Shown: positions 6,297 to 13,077, counted from the first letter of the stretch. The stretch: 15,843 nucleotides of DNA from JBGLNL01 sp046484125 (GCA_046484125.1 JAWOBX010000044.1:1-15843); one strand, 5' to 3'. Numbers and translations are program-made. Notes: generated from the sequence alone by a model not told the origin.

Positions 6297-6344
6297 TCGG
6301 CGCGTTTGCCGCAACATCGCAGTTCCTTAAATGAATCGCGCCGA
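6297..6344. terminator. Possible shared terminator hairpin between convergent genes
   Basis: TCGGCGCG (6297-6304) pairs perfectly with CGCGCCGA (6337-6344) across a 32-nt loop, in the 153-nt space between the ferredoxin and radical-SAM stops. The long loop and the absence of a T-run make this tentative. Confidence 0.3.
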
Positions 6345-6396
6345 CTGTAATCACCTGCCGGTAAATCACTCATTCACCGTTTAAGCAGAGGCTTCA

Positions 6397-7698
6397 CTAT
6401 GGGGTCACATCCGTAAACCTGGCAAAAAACGCCGAGCGGTCATAGATATACTGAAGATCGATGCTACTTCGCCGCCGCAGTAGACTGATTATATCAGGAA
6501 TATACCGCTGAACAGTTCCGACGTGAAGACGCATCAACTGGCAATAATCCGCCAGTCGCTCTCTTGAACCGGTCAAAGCCTGCACCGGACAACGGCCACC
6601 ACAATATGCATGAACACCGCACCGGTAACACCCCAAATCCTCTTTATATCTGATCAGCGAATTCAGTTCAGCGGACCTGATATCCGGCTTGCCGTTCTCG
6701 TCAATAGTACCTATGGCATAGTCGGGAGGCAGGTCAGCGCAGGGGTACACCTTTCCGCCCATTATATCGAAGTTCCGTGCGAGTTCCACGCCGCACGCCG
6801 AGCTCCCTCGTTCCCTGCCAGTCAGCAAATAAAGAACCAGTTCATTGATATGAGCGATCGGGAGCAGTTTCCCGTTGGAAAGCCAGTCAACGTACATATC
6901 CATAATCCCTGTAAGGTCACTTTCATACCGGGCCAGGTAAGCCTGAAGTGACTGAAAAGGCTCATCCGTTTCAACCCAGTGCCAGAAGAAATTATCGGCA
7001 AACCCTTTACTGAAGAGCCAGAGGAATTCATCGAAACAATCGTATAAAGACTGCCCCTCACGCAAGGTCGACCACATTAACAAAGAGCCAGACCTCACAG
7101 GCTTCAGAGCGGCAAGCCCTCGATGAATTAGATCAATAGAAGTGCCGAGGCGAATTGATTCATGCTGGTCCTTTCCGCCATCAATAGAAACAGACCATAA
7201 CCATATCCGAGGTATCAGTCCGGGGTATTTATTTACGGTATCCTCAATCAGTTGACCATTCGTATATATCATATATTTAAACAAGGAGGAATGCTTTTTA
7301 ACTGAAAGGATTGAGATAACAGATTCGATCTTTGCCGGCAGCAGGAGCGGTTCGCCACCATAAAAAGAGAGGACTACGTCTCTTTCTCCAAGTCCCTCCA
7401 GTAAATGAAGAATCGCTGTGGCATCCCTTTCCGGCCTTGTATCACCTGCCGTAGAGAGCCATTCATTACCGCTTTGTCGAAAAGTGATACTGGAATTGAT
7501 ACACCCGGCACATCTCGCGTTACATCGACCGGTTACTGACAGGTGTACACAATAAGGTTTGCGCTCCTCGAAAGCAAACTGATTTCCCCAGTGAGATATC
7601 ACCACCGAGTCAGGGGCACGCAAATCTCCGAAATCGGGGTGTATGACCCCTTGAAAGCCTGAGGGGCCATCTGGATCGCCATGAATATCCCGGGGCAT
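6397..7698 (-). CDS. Radical-SAM protein with C-terminal SPASM domain
   Basis: A 433-aa protein from ATG 7698. The radical-SAM cluster motif C-NAR-C-AG-C is at residues 59-66 and the SAM-binding GGEP at 114-117. The C-terminal SPASM region has Cys302, Cys320, Cys357, Cys360, Cys366, Cys370 and Cys386 (GCYRCGVHAYCGGRC core), enough for auxiliary [4Fe-4S] clusters though one Cys short of the 8-ligand anSME pattern. SPASM enzymes usually modify peptides or proteins (thioether or C-C links, sulfatase maturation, PQQ/mycofactocin-type chemistry). It lacks the layout of a glycyl-radical activase. A TTG at 7707, overlapping the kinase stop TGA, would add three residues; the ATG begins 5 nt after that stop. 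Neither has a clear ribosome-binding site, implying translational coupling to the kinase. The substrate is unknown. Confidence 0.88.
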   Translation of the reverse strand: MPRDIHGDPDGPSGFQGVIHPDFGDLRAPDSVVISHWGNQFAFEERKPYCVHLSVTGRCNARCAGCINSSITFRQSGNEWLSTAGDTRPERDATAILHLLEGLGERDVVLSFYGGEPLLLPAKIESVISILSVKKHSSLFKYMIYTNGQLIEDTVNKYPGLIPRIWLWSVSIDGGKDQHESIRLGTSIDLIHRGLAALKPVRSGSLLMWSTLREGQSLYDCFDEFLWLFSKGFADNFFWHWVETDEPFQSLQAYLARYESDLTGIMDMYVDWLSNGKLLPIAHINELVLYLLTGRERGSSACGVELARNFDIMGGKVYPCADLPPDYAIGTIDENGKPDIRSAELNSLIRYKEDLGCYRCGVHAYCGGRCPVQALTGSRERLADYCQLMRLHVGTVQRYIPDIISLLRRRSSIDLQYIYDRSAFFARFTDVTP

Positions 7699-7703
7699 TG
7701 TAC

Positions 7704-8885
7704 TCAAATTTCAACCGACTCTACAGGAGCTTGAGGAGATCGGGCCTCCCCGAAAGATATGGGGCAGCGTGCGAAGAATGTTGTCCCCTCTTCAGGGGAA
7801 CTGGTAAATGAAACCTCGCCTTTAAGATATCGTTCGGTTAGCAGCTTCATGCTATACGTACCCAGTCCTCTGGCTTCATTCTTTGTGGAGAAAGATCGCT
7901 GGAATATCTGTGCCTGGGCATCTTTCGGGATAACGCCCTCATTATTGACCCAAAAAATCACTGAACCGTTCCCCGACTTGCTGCCTAAAACGACTTTTCC
8001 ATCATAATCCGATGCCTCAAGCGCATTCTTGAGCATGTTTCCTAAGACCCGTCTCAAAATGGTTCTGTCACTGGTGAAATCGATGCTCTCCGAGCCGGAA
8101 TCGATAGCAATATGTTGCTCATCGCTAATCCGATGACGTGTATAGAGTGATACGGTCTCTTTCAGTATTTCAAGCGAATTCACTTTCTCCGGTTCGATGC
8201 GCAATTCGTTGTTCTCAGCGGCCGCGAGGTCCTTTTGTGACTTGATCTCCTCATAGATCTTAGCCACAGCATCGTTCAGCATCGATCCCAGCTCAGGCAG
8301 TTCCTCCTCTTTTGCCTCTGTGATAAGCCCGCTTATGAACTGCAGTGTTCCGACCACATTGAGAATATCATGGAAGAATATCCGCTCCAGTGCCCTGCGG
8401 CGCTTCTCGTCACTGATGTCCATGGCTGAAACCACCACATACCTTTCACTATCTATCAAGATGGGAGCCGCGTGTATGCGGAGATCCAGAGCTTCACCCC
8501 CGTTGATTCGAGTTATCCGGCATTCTTCTATATCAGACTTCCCCTCCAGTCCAGAGATTATGGCCAGCGCCGCACCACATCTCTGACAGCTCTCGGTTGA
8601 ACCACAACCTTCCATATTCTCGACAGAATGCTTACAGTCCAGCACTTCACCAAACCTCAATCCGCGCAGGTTATCGATACCCTTTGATCTCAGGAAACTC
8701 CGCGTAGCCTGATTGGCAAAGATTATCTGCCGATACCGGTTCAATATCCAGACGATGTGCGGCATTGCCTCAAAGGCATCCACAAGGTGAGGTGTGACAG
8801 TGATCTTATCAGCCTGTCTGCTTACCTCTTCGTGATCCGCCCTCTCTGTTATACAGGGAATATCCCATTCGGTATCCGGGCACAT
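7704..8885 (-). CDS. PAS-domain sensor histidine kinase with Cys-rich PAS segment
   Basis: A 393-aa soluble kinase with no membrane segment. A PAS domain covers about residues 34-158. The phosphoacceptor H-box is ERIFFH172DILNVVG. The ATPase domain has the N-box NMLKNALEAS (283-292), a degenerate G1 box NNEGVIP (no Asp) and the late box FSTKNEARGLGTYS. This is the pattern of the FFHDILN kinases seen in many anaerobes. Inside the PAS domain, Cys84, His86, Cys94, Cys100 and Cys103 form a possible metal or Fe-S site, suggesting redox or metal sensing. ATG at 8885 is chosen (GAGG 8 nt upstream) over a TTG at 8891 that lies too close to it. No response regulator is nearby; the only partner is the SPASM radical-SAM gene starting 5 nt after the stop. 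Confidence 0.9.
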   Translation of the reverse strand: MCPDTEWDIPCITERADHEEVSRQADKITVTPHLVDAFEAMPHIVWILNRYRQIIFANQATRSFLRSKGIDNLRGLRFGEVLDCKHSVENMEGCGSTESCQRCGAALAIISGLEGKSDIEECRITRINGGEALDLRIHAAPILIDSERYVVVSAMDISDEKRRRALERIFFHDILNVVGTLQFISGLITEAKEEELPELGSMLNDAVAKIYEEIKSQKDLAAAENNELRIEPEKVNSLEILKETVSLYTRHRISDEQHIAIDSGSESIDFTSDRTILRRVLGNMLKNALEASDYDGKVVLGSKSGNGSVIFWVNNEGVIPKDAQAQIFQRSFSTKNEARGLGTYSMKLLTERYLKGEVSFTSSPEEGTTFFARCPISFGEARSPQAPVESVEI

Positions 8886-8990
8886 GTACAAGACCTCACG
8901 TTATATTCGATGATTCTAAAAATCAGTTTACTGAACCCGTCCAATGGTACACAACTACAAGCAACGGAGTCAAGCTTTCATTGTTACCCC

Positions 8991-9084
8991 GAAAACAGCG
9001 ATTGAAATACAAAGGAATTCACCCTGCGGGTGTCTTGTGAAATTGGGAAAAATCCGTTTACCCCTGACCGGGGAAAACAGCGAT
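8991..9084. repeat. Direct repeat GAAAACAGCGAT, two copies
   Basis: Identical 12-mers lie at 8991-9002 and 9073-9084, each preceded closely by TTACCCC (directly in copy 1, with a short CCCC/GGGG hairpin inserted in copy 2). The copies are 82 bp apart. Function unknown. Confidence 0.5.
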
Positions 9085-9109
9085 GCTGATATGCATCCTT
9101 AAAAGACTG

Positions 9110-9125
9110 TGTGACTCCAATAACA
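9110..9125 (+). promoter_or_regulatory. Weak candidate Crp-type operator with downstream -10
   Basis: TGTGA-CTCCAA-TAACA matches the consensus at 9 of 10 positions. TACACT (9147-9152) starts 29.5 bp after its centre, the same geometry as the stronger sites. A transcript from here would reach the small-protein operon with a leader of about 160 nt. Confidence 0.25.
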
Positions 9126-9228
9126 TAAACCGGCAGGAATACCGGATACACTGCGACAAATGTTATATATTTTCAATATTTCATCCCGTGATTTTATGAC
9201 CCTTACACCTTAGAAATTATAGCATTAG

Positions 9229-9247
9229 TTGATAAAGTCATTATCAA
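9229..9247 (+). promoter_or_regulatory. 19-bp dyad, upstream activator or repressor site candidate
   Basis: TTGATAA-AGTCA-TTATCAA, a perfect 7-5-7 palindrome. The TTGAT half resembles an FNR half-site, but the spacing (9 nt between TTGAT and ATCAA) does not. Its centre is 20.5 bp, about two helical turns, from the next dyad. Confidence 0.5.
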
Positions 9248-9250
9248 GTT

Positions 9251-9266
9251 AGTGACTAAAGTCACA
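9251..9266 (+). promoter_or_regulatory. Candidate Crp-type operator of the small-protein operon
   Basis: AGTGA-CTAAAG-TCACA matches TGTGA-N6-TCACA at 9 of 10 positions and forms a fuller palindrome, GTGACT-AA-AGTCAC. Its centre (9258.5) is 29.5 bp before TAAAAT (9288-9293), giving class II geometry. Confidence 0.55.
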
Positions 9267-9287
9267 TACACCCGAAATCACCCGGCT

Positions 9288-9293
9288 TAAAAT
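9288..9293 (+). promoter_or_regulatory. Candidate -10 element of the small-protein operon
   Basis: TAAAAT (5/6 to consensus) with no recognisable -35. The predicted start near 9300 leaves a leader of about 22 nt that contains the strong ribosome-binding site at 9306-9314. Confidence 0.4.
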
Positions 9294-9321
9294 GGAAGAA
9301 ACCGGAAAGGAGGTACGCTTT

Positions 9322-9579
9322 ATGTCGGTAAAAACTCTTGATAATACAGTAAAGAGATCTGGGGAAGCGGAGGCCCTTGCCGAATGTGTACACCACTGGC
9401 TCATTGAACCTCCGGAAGGTCCGGTAAGTAAAGGGGTTTGCCTGAAGTGTGGCGAGGTCAAGGAGTTCAACAACTATTTACCGTTTTCCTCCTGGGAAAA
9501 AGAGCCGGCTGCGTACAGTGGCTGGAACCTTGATTTCTCGCACATGACGGCCGATCCTGATGCCGAAGCGAACGTATAG
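9322..9579 (+). CDS. Small zinc-ribbon-like protein (HHW...CxxCG type)
   Basis: An 85-aa protein. Cys22, His24/His25 and Cys40-x2-Cys43 (CVHHW then GVCLKCG) look like a single zinc knuckle of the pattern C-x-H-H-W ... G-x-C-x2-C-G-x3-x-F. I have seen similar short proteins in Chloroflexota and Actinobacteria but know no function. The C-terminal half (residues 50-85) is acidic and aromatic with no motif I recognise. ATG at 9322 is chosen because a near-perfect AAAGGAGGT (9306-9314) sits 7 nt before it; an earlier in-frame ATG at 9292 has none and falls inside the presumed -10. It is the first gene of a three-gene small-protein operon behind two dyads. Confidence 0.8.
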   Translation: MSVKTLDNTVKRSGEAEALAECVHHWLIEPPEGPVSKGVCLKCGEVKEFNNYLPFSSWEKEPAAYSGWNLDFSHMTADPDAEANV

Positions 9580-9668
9580 CTGATTGGAAACGATGTGCCA
9601 GAGTTCGAACGTATTGATAGCAGAAAGCCAGGGCAAACGATATTGATAACGAGAGGGGGTGACAAGCT

Positions 9669-9905
9669 ATGGGCGGGGTCAAGATATGCCCCAAATGCGG
9701 GGGGAATGTTTTCCTGGACTGGGACTTCTCTGATGGTAGATTATTTGAATACTGCCTTCAGTGCAGCTATCGACGTTATCTGCCGGTGATAGCAGAAACC
9801 GAGAGAAGGGAGAAACCAGTTCGCAGAAGGAAGAAACATAAGAAAGGAGGGACACGTAATGGCACAATGGGCAATGGAAGCGACCTTCAAAGGTCAGGAT
9901 GTTAG
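9669..9905 (+). CDS. Small zinc-ribbon protein with basic tail
   Basis: A 78-aa protein. Cys7-x2-Cys10-G-G and Cys29-x2-Cys32 form a classic four-Cys zinc ribbon (CPKCGGN, then EYCLQCSY). A strongly basic stretch follows at residues 46-63 (RREKPVRRRKKHKKGG), which could bind nucleic acid or a ribosome. ATG at 9669 is preceded by GAGGGGGTGA. The gene starts 89 nt after the previous stop, and its last 47 nt overlap the next gene in another frame; the tail residues after about 63 are therefore also the ribosome-binding site and start of that gene. I do not know the family. The ribbon suggests an adaptor or regulator. Confidence 0.75.
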   Translation: MGGVKICPKCGGNVFLDWDFSDGRLFEYCLQCSYRRYLPVIAETERREKPVRRRKKHKKGGTRNGTMGNGSDLQRSGC

Positions 9906-10029
9906 AAGTAGGGAATTCACCGCGACCATGGAGCGCGATGGCATTCCTGTAAAACAATTTGAATCGGAAAACTGGGTCAAATGGATTGGAGACCGGTGCG
10001 CCAGGCTATTCGCCATGAGGAGGAACTGA
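9859..10029 (+). CDS. Small protein of 56 aa overlapping the zinc-ribbon gene
   Basis: A 56-aa protein beginning MAQWAMEATFKGQDVRSREF and ending near FAMRRN. It has three Trp (4, 39, 42), one Cys (47), and a predicted beta-then-helix character; residues 5-30 look like strands, 35-52 like an amphipathic helix. No family recognised. It is supported by a strong AAAGGAGG (9843-9850) 8 nt before ATG 9859, by its position as last gene before a GC-rich terminator-like hairpin, and by a clean stop. It overlaps the preceding gene by 47 nt in the +1 frame, implying translational coupling. The frame is short, so coding status needs conservation evidence. Confidence 0.65.
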   Translation: MAQWAMEATFKGQDVRSREFTATMERDGIPVKQFESENWVKWIGDRCARLFAMRRN

Positions 10030-10081
10030 TTGCTCTTTAAAATATTCTTCTCCTGTGGTACAGCGACAACATTAATATGAG

Positions 10082-10109
10082 CAGGTTCGGGCGAAGGCGC
10101 CCGAACCTG
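10082..10109 (+). terminator. GC-rich hairpin ending the small-protein operon
   Basis: CAGGTTCGGGCG (10082-10093) pairs perfectly with CGCCCGAACCTG (10098-10109) around the loop AAGG, 52 nt after the 56-aa gene. There is no U-run, so termination efficiency is uncertain; it could also stabilise the mRNA 3' end. Confidence 0.6.
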
Positions 10110-10162
10110 TATATCCCGTCACAGAAAAAGGGAGGGGACTGATATTACGTGAAACTGTATTA

Positions 10163-10168
10163 TATAAT
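10163..10168 (+). promoter_or_regulatory. Candidate -10 element for clpB
   Basis: A perfect TATAAT lies 77 nt before the clpB ATG, with no TTGACA-like -35 at 16-18 nt. No CIRCE inverted repeat is visible, so the heat-shock control of this gene is not evident from the sequence. Confidence 0.4.
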
Positions 10169-10245
10169 TGTAAATGGGGCAATAAACGGCCACCAAGGAA
10201 TGTGTATTAATAAGCGGCATTGAGATCAACTGAGGAGGTGTGCGT

Positions 10246-12852
10246 ATGAATTTGAACAGGTTTACTGAGAAAGCACAGGAAGCTGTCTTTACCGCACAGA
10301 AAACGGCAGAGGAGAGGCATCACAGTCAGATGGATGTTGAACATCTGTTGATGGCCCTCCTGTCTCAGGAAGACGGTGTTGTTCCACAAATCCTTGGCAA
10401 AATGGGCGTTGATATACAGTCCGTGAAGAATAAGCTCGAGGCGGATCTGGGCAAACAGCCGCAGGCTTACGGCGCGACACAGCTGTATATGTCGCAGAGG
10501 CTCAGCCAGATACTGAGCAACGCCGAGAAAGAAGCCGAAGGACTGAAGGACGAATACATAAGTACCGAGCACCTGTTTATCGCCATCGTTGATGAGGGGG
10601 ATAAGGGAGCCGCGGGGCGAATACTGAAAGAACAGGGCGTCACCAGGGACGCTATTTACCGGGTCCTGACCGGAATCAGAGGAAGCCAGAGAGTGACCGA
10701 TCAGAATCCCGAGGGCAAATATCAGGCGCTGGAGAAATACGGTAAAGACCTGACCGAGATGGCCCGCCGCGGCAAACTCGACCCCGTGATCGGACGAGAT
10801 GAGGAAATCAGGCGGGTAATCCAGGTCCTCTCGCGCCGAACCAAGAACAATCCTGTGCTCATCGGAGAACCAGGTGTGGGCAAAACCGCCATAGTGGAGG
10901 GGCTGGCAGGACGGGTGGTCAACAAGGACGTGCCCGAAGGACTCAAGAACAAGAGGATAGTAGCGCTTGATATGGGAGCCCTGGTGGCAGGCGCGAAGTA
11001 CCGTGGAGAATTCGAGGAAAGGCTTAAAGCGGTTCTGAAAGAGATTCAGGAGGCTGAGGGAGAGATAATCCTGTTCATCGATGAACTCCACACAGTTGTC
11101 GGAGCCGGAGCCGCCGAGGGTTCGATGGACGCGTCAAATATGCTCAAACCCATGCTGGCGCGGGGAGAACTCCACTGCATCGGCGCCACAACCTTGAATG
11201 AGTATCGAAAATATATTGAAAAGGACGCCGCTCTGGAACGAAGATTCCAGCCGGTAATGACAGATGAACCTACGGTTGAGGATACCATTAGTATACTTCG
11301 CGGACTTCGTGAGCGATACGAGGTGCATCACGGTGTCAAGATCCAGGATTCGGCACTGGTAGCCGCGGCAGTTCTATCCAACCGCTATATAACCGACAGA
11401 TTTCTGCCTGATAAGGCCATCGACCTCGTTGACGAGGCAGCTTCCAAATTGCGGATGGAGATTGACAGTCTGCCGGTTGAACTGGATGAGGTTCAGCGCC
11501 GAATCATGCAACTGGAAATAGAACGCGAGGCCCTGAAAAAGGAAAAGGATACCGCTTCCAAGGAAAGGCTGGCGACTCTGGAGAAAGAACTGGCTGATTT
11601 AAAGGAAGAAAGCAGCGCTCTCAGGGCTCAATGGCAGCAGGAAAAGGACGCTATTCAGGCAATCCGGCAAACAAAGGAGCAAATAGAGCAGGCCAATATT
11701 GACGTGGAACGGGCTGAAAGGACCGCGGACCTGGAAAAGGCCGCTCAATTGAGATATGGAACGCTTGTCGACCTTGAGAAGCAGTTGAAGGAGAAGGAGC
11801 AGGACCTGGCCGCCTTACAGAGTGAGCACAAGATGCTCAAGGAGGAGGTCAGCGAAGAGGACATTGCCGAGGTTATCAGCCGATGGACAGGTATCCCGGT
11901 AAGCAAGCTGCTGGAAGGTGAGATACAGAAGCTTCTCCAGATGGAAGAGCGGATACATCAACGGCTCGTCGGCCAGGATGAGGCGGTTGCGGCTGTGAGT
12001 AACGCCATACGCCGGGCCCGGGCTGGAATTCAGGACCCCAACAGGCCACTTGGCAGCTTCATCTTCCTCGGACCAACAGGTGTGGGTAAGACCGAGCTGG
12101 CCCGCTCGCTCGCCGAGTTCCTCTTCGACGATGAGCAGGCGATGATACGCCTGGATATGTCGGAGTACATGGAAAAACACACCGTATCACGCCTTGTGGG
12201 CGCCCCACCGGGCTATGTTGGTTATGACGAAGGCGGGCAGCTCACCGAAGCCGTCAGGCGAAGGCCATACTCCGTTGTTTTGTTCGACGAGATCGAAAAG
12301 GCTCACCCGGATGTTTTCAATGCCCTGTTGCAAATACTGGATGACGGTCGGCTTACCGACGGCCATGGAAGGACTGTGGATTTCAAAAACACCGTCGTTA
12401 TCATGACATCCAACCTTGGCAGTGATTGGTTCAGTGAGATCGCGCCCGATAACAAGGAGGAGATACGCCGGAGAATGCTCGAAACCCTGCGTGTTCACTT
12501 CCGCCCTGAATTTTTAAATCGTGTCGACGAGATAATCATCTTCCATTCGCTGAGTCAAGAGGACCTCGCGAGGATAGTCGATATACAGATGAACACGCTT
12601 GGGAAAAGGCTTGCCGGCCGCCATATGAAGATAGAGCTCACCGATGAAGCTAAAGACCTCATCGTCGCCGAGGGTTACGATCCCAACTATGGGGCCAGGC
12701 CATTGCGTCGGACTATACAGCGCCGTATACTCGACCCGCTGGCACTACAGGTACTCGAAGGTAATTTCGCTGACGGCGATACCATAATCGTCGACGCCTC
12801 AGATGGGGAAATCGAATTTAAAAAGGCGGTGGAGGCGGAGGTGCTGGAATGA
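10246..12852 (+). CDS. clpB: ATP-dependent chaperone ClpB (protein disaggregase)
   Basis: An 868-aa ClpB/Hsp104-type AAA+ protein of standard length. The hexamer pulls aggregated polypeptides through its pore together with DnaK in the cytoplasm. Domains: double Clp-N repeat 1-145; first ATPase with Walker A GEPGVGKT (207-214), pore loop KYRGEF (251-256) and Walker B ILFIDE (275-280); long coiled-coil middle domain about 405-530, diagnostic of ClpB rather than ClpA/ClpC; second ATPase with Walker A GPTGVGKTE (609-617), pore loop GYVG (656-659) and Walker B VVLFDE (677-682); D2-small C-terminus. ATG at 10246 lies 6 nt after GAGGAGGT (10232-10239); an in-frame GTG at 10240 touches the ribosome-binding site and is less likely. 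The gene appears monocistronic, with a hairpin across its stop. Confidence 0.98.
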   Translation: MNLNRFTEKAQEAVFTAQKTAEERHHSQMDVEHLLMALLSQEDGVVPQILGKMGVDIQSVKNKLEADLGKQPQAYGATQLYMSQRLSQILSNAEKEAEGLKDEYISTEHLFIAIVDEGDKGAAGRILKEQGVTRDAIYRVLTGIRGSQRVTDQNPEGKYQALEKYGKDLTEMARRGKLDPVIGRDEEIRRVIQVLSRRTKNNPVLIGEPGVGKTAIVEGLAGRVVNKDVPEGLKNKRIVALDMGALVAGAKYRGEFEERLKAVLKEIQEAEGEIILFIDELHTVVGAGAAEGSMDASNMLKPMLARGELHCIGATTLNEYRKYIEKDAALERRFQPVMTDEPTVEDTISILRGLRERYEVHHGVKIQDSALVAAAVLSNRYITDRFLPDKAIDLVDEAASKLRMEIDSLPVELDEVQRRIMQLEIEREALKKEKDTASKERLATLEKELADLKEESSALRAQWQQEKDAIQAIRQTKEQIEQANIDVERAERTADLEKAAQLRYGTLVDLEKQLKEKEQDLAALQSEHKMLKEEVSEEDIAEVISRWTGIPVSKLLEGEIQKLLQMEERIHQRLVGQDEAVAAVSNAIRRARAGIQDPNRPLGSFIFLGPTGVGKTELARSLAEFLFDDEQAMIRLDMSEYMEKHTVSRLVGAPPGYVGYDEGGQLTEAVRRRPYSVVLFDEIEKAHPDVFNALLQILDDGRLTDGHGRTVDFKNTVVIMTSNLGSDWFSEIAPDNKEEIRRRMLETLRVHFRPEFLNRVDEIIIFHSLSQEDLARIVDIQMNTLGKRLAGRHMKIELTDEAKDLIVAEGYDPNYGARPLRRTIQRRILDPLALQVLEGNFADGDTIIVDASDGEIEFKKAVEAEVLE

Positions 12853-12868
12853 CGCGCCGCCTCCACCG
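12827..12868 (+). terminator. Hairpin spanning the clpB stop codon
   Basis: CGGTGGAGGCGG (12827-12838, inside the last clpB codons) pairs perfectly with CCGCCTCCACCG (12857-12868, after the stop), leaving an 18-nt loop that contains the TGA. No T-run follows. It probably acts as a terminator or 3'-end barrier. Confidence 0.5.
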
Positions 12869-12939
12869 GCAATCTTAGGCTATCAGCTTTTGGGAGTTGC
12901 GGACATAGCGGTTGATGGACAGCCCGTTATCGGTTTTAA

Positions 12940-13032
12940 CCTTAACAGGCTTAAGGAACCTCTTGAGGCAAGAGGCGACTCAGGGGGCCTGGGGGTGCCC
13001 CCCAGATTTAAGATTTCCCCAGGACCGGGGAA
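12940..13032 (+). other. Array of four short perfect hairpins
   Basis: Four stem-loops follow one another: CCTTAA-CAGGC-TTAAGG (12940-12956), CCTCTT-GAGGC-AAGAGG (12959-12975), CTGGGGG-TGC-CCCCCAG (12989-13005) and TTCCCC-AGGACC-GGGGAA (13015-13032). The first two loops share AGGC and the stems are only 2 nt apart. It lies upstream of the Crp-type site, so it belongs to the clpB 3' region or to a separate small RNA. No RNA family recognised. Confidence 0.5.
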
Positions 13033-13061
13033 TTAAAAGGGGTTGGTCAGAGTTACCTTAA

Positions 13062-13077
13062 TGTGACCTTAATCACA
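13062..13077 (+). promoter_or_regulatory. Perfect Crp-type operator before the glycyl-radical enzyme
   Basis: TGTGACCTTAATCACA matches TGTGA-N6-TCACA at all 10 positions. Its centre (13069.5) is 30.5 bp upstream of TACAAT (13100-13105), near the -41.5 position of class II CRP activation. The half-sites fit the R-E-x-x-G-R recognition helix of the regulator at 5298-5963. Confidence 0.65.

Larger units (their letters stand above)
8886..9321. other. 436-nt divergent control region between kinase and small-protein operon
   Basis: No gene apart from an unlikely 5' extension of the next frame. It holds a 12-bp direct repeat (8991-9002 and 9073-9084), small hairpins CACCC-TGC-GGGTG near 9022 and GATGC/GCATC near 9082-9097, and a run of dyads (9110-9125, 9229-9247, 9251-9266) described separately. 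I could not identify a convincing promoter for the minus-strand kinase. Confidence 0.5.

Noticed and set aside
6397..7698. Radical-SAM protein as the activating enzyme of the glycyl-radical enzyme
   Set aside because: It has a SPASM C-terminus and lacks the short activase architecture; it is also far from the glycyl-radical gene and on the other strand.
9595..9789. A 64-codon plus-strand frame overlapping the zinc-ribbon gene
   Set aside because: It has no ribosome-binding site and no motif, and overlaps a frame with a clear four-Cys zinc ribbon.
10108..10123. Crp-type operator before clpB (TGTAT-N6-TCACA)
   Set aside because: Only 8 of 10 positions match, and no -10 element starts at the expected distance.
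10207..11091. Long open frame antisense to the start of clpB
   Set aside because: It mirrors a well-conserved gene, has no ribosome-binding site or recognisable domain, and is explained by the codon bias of clpB.
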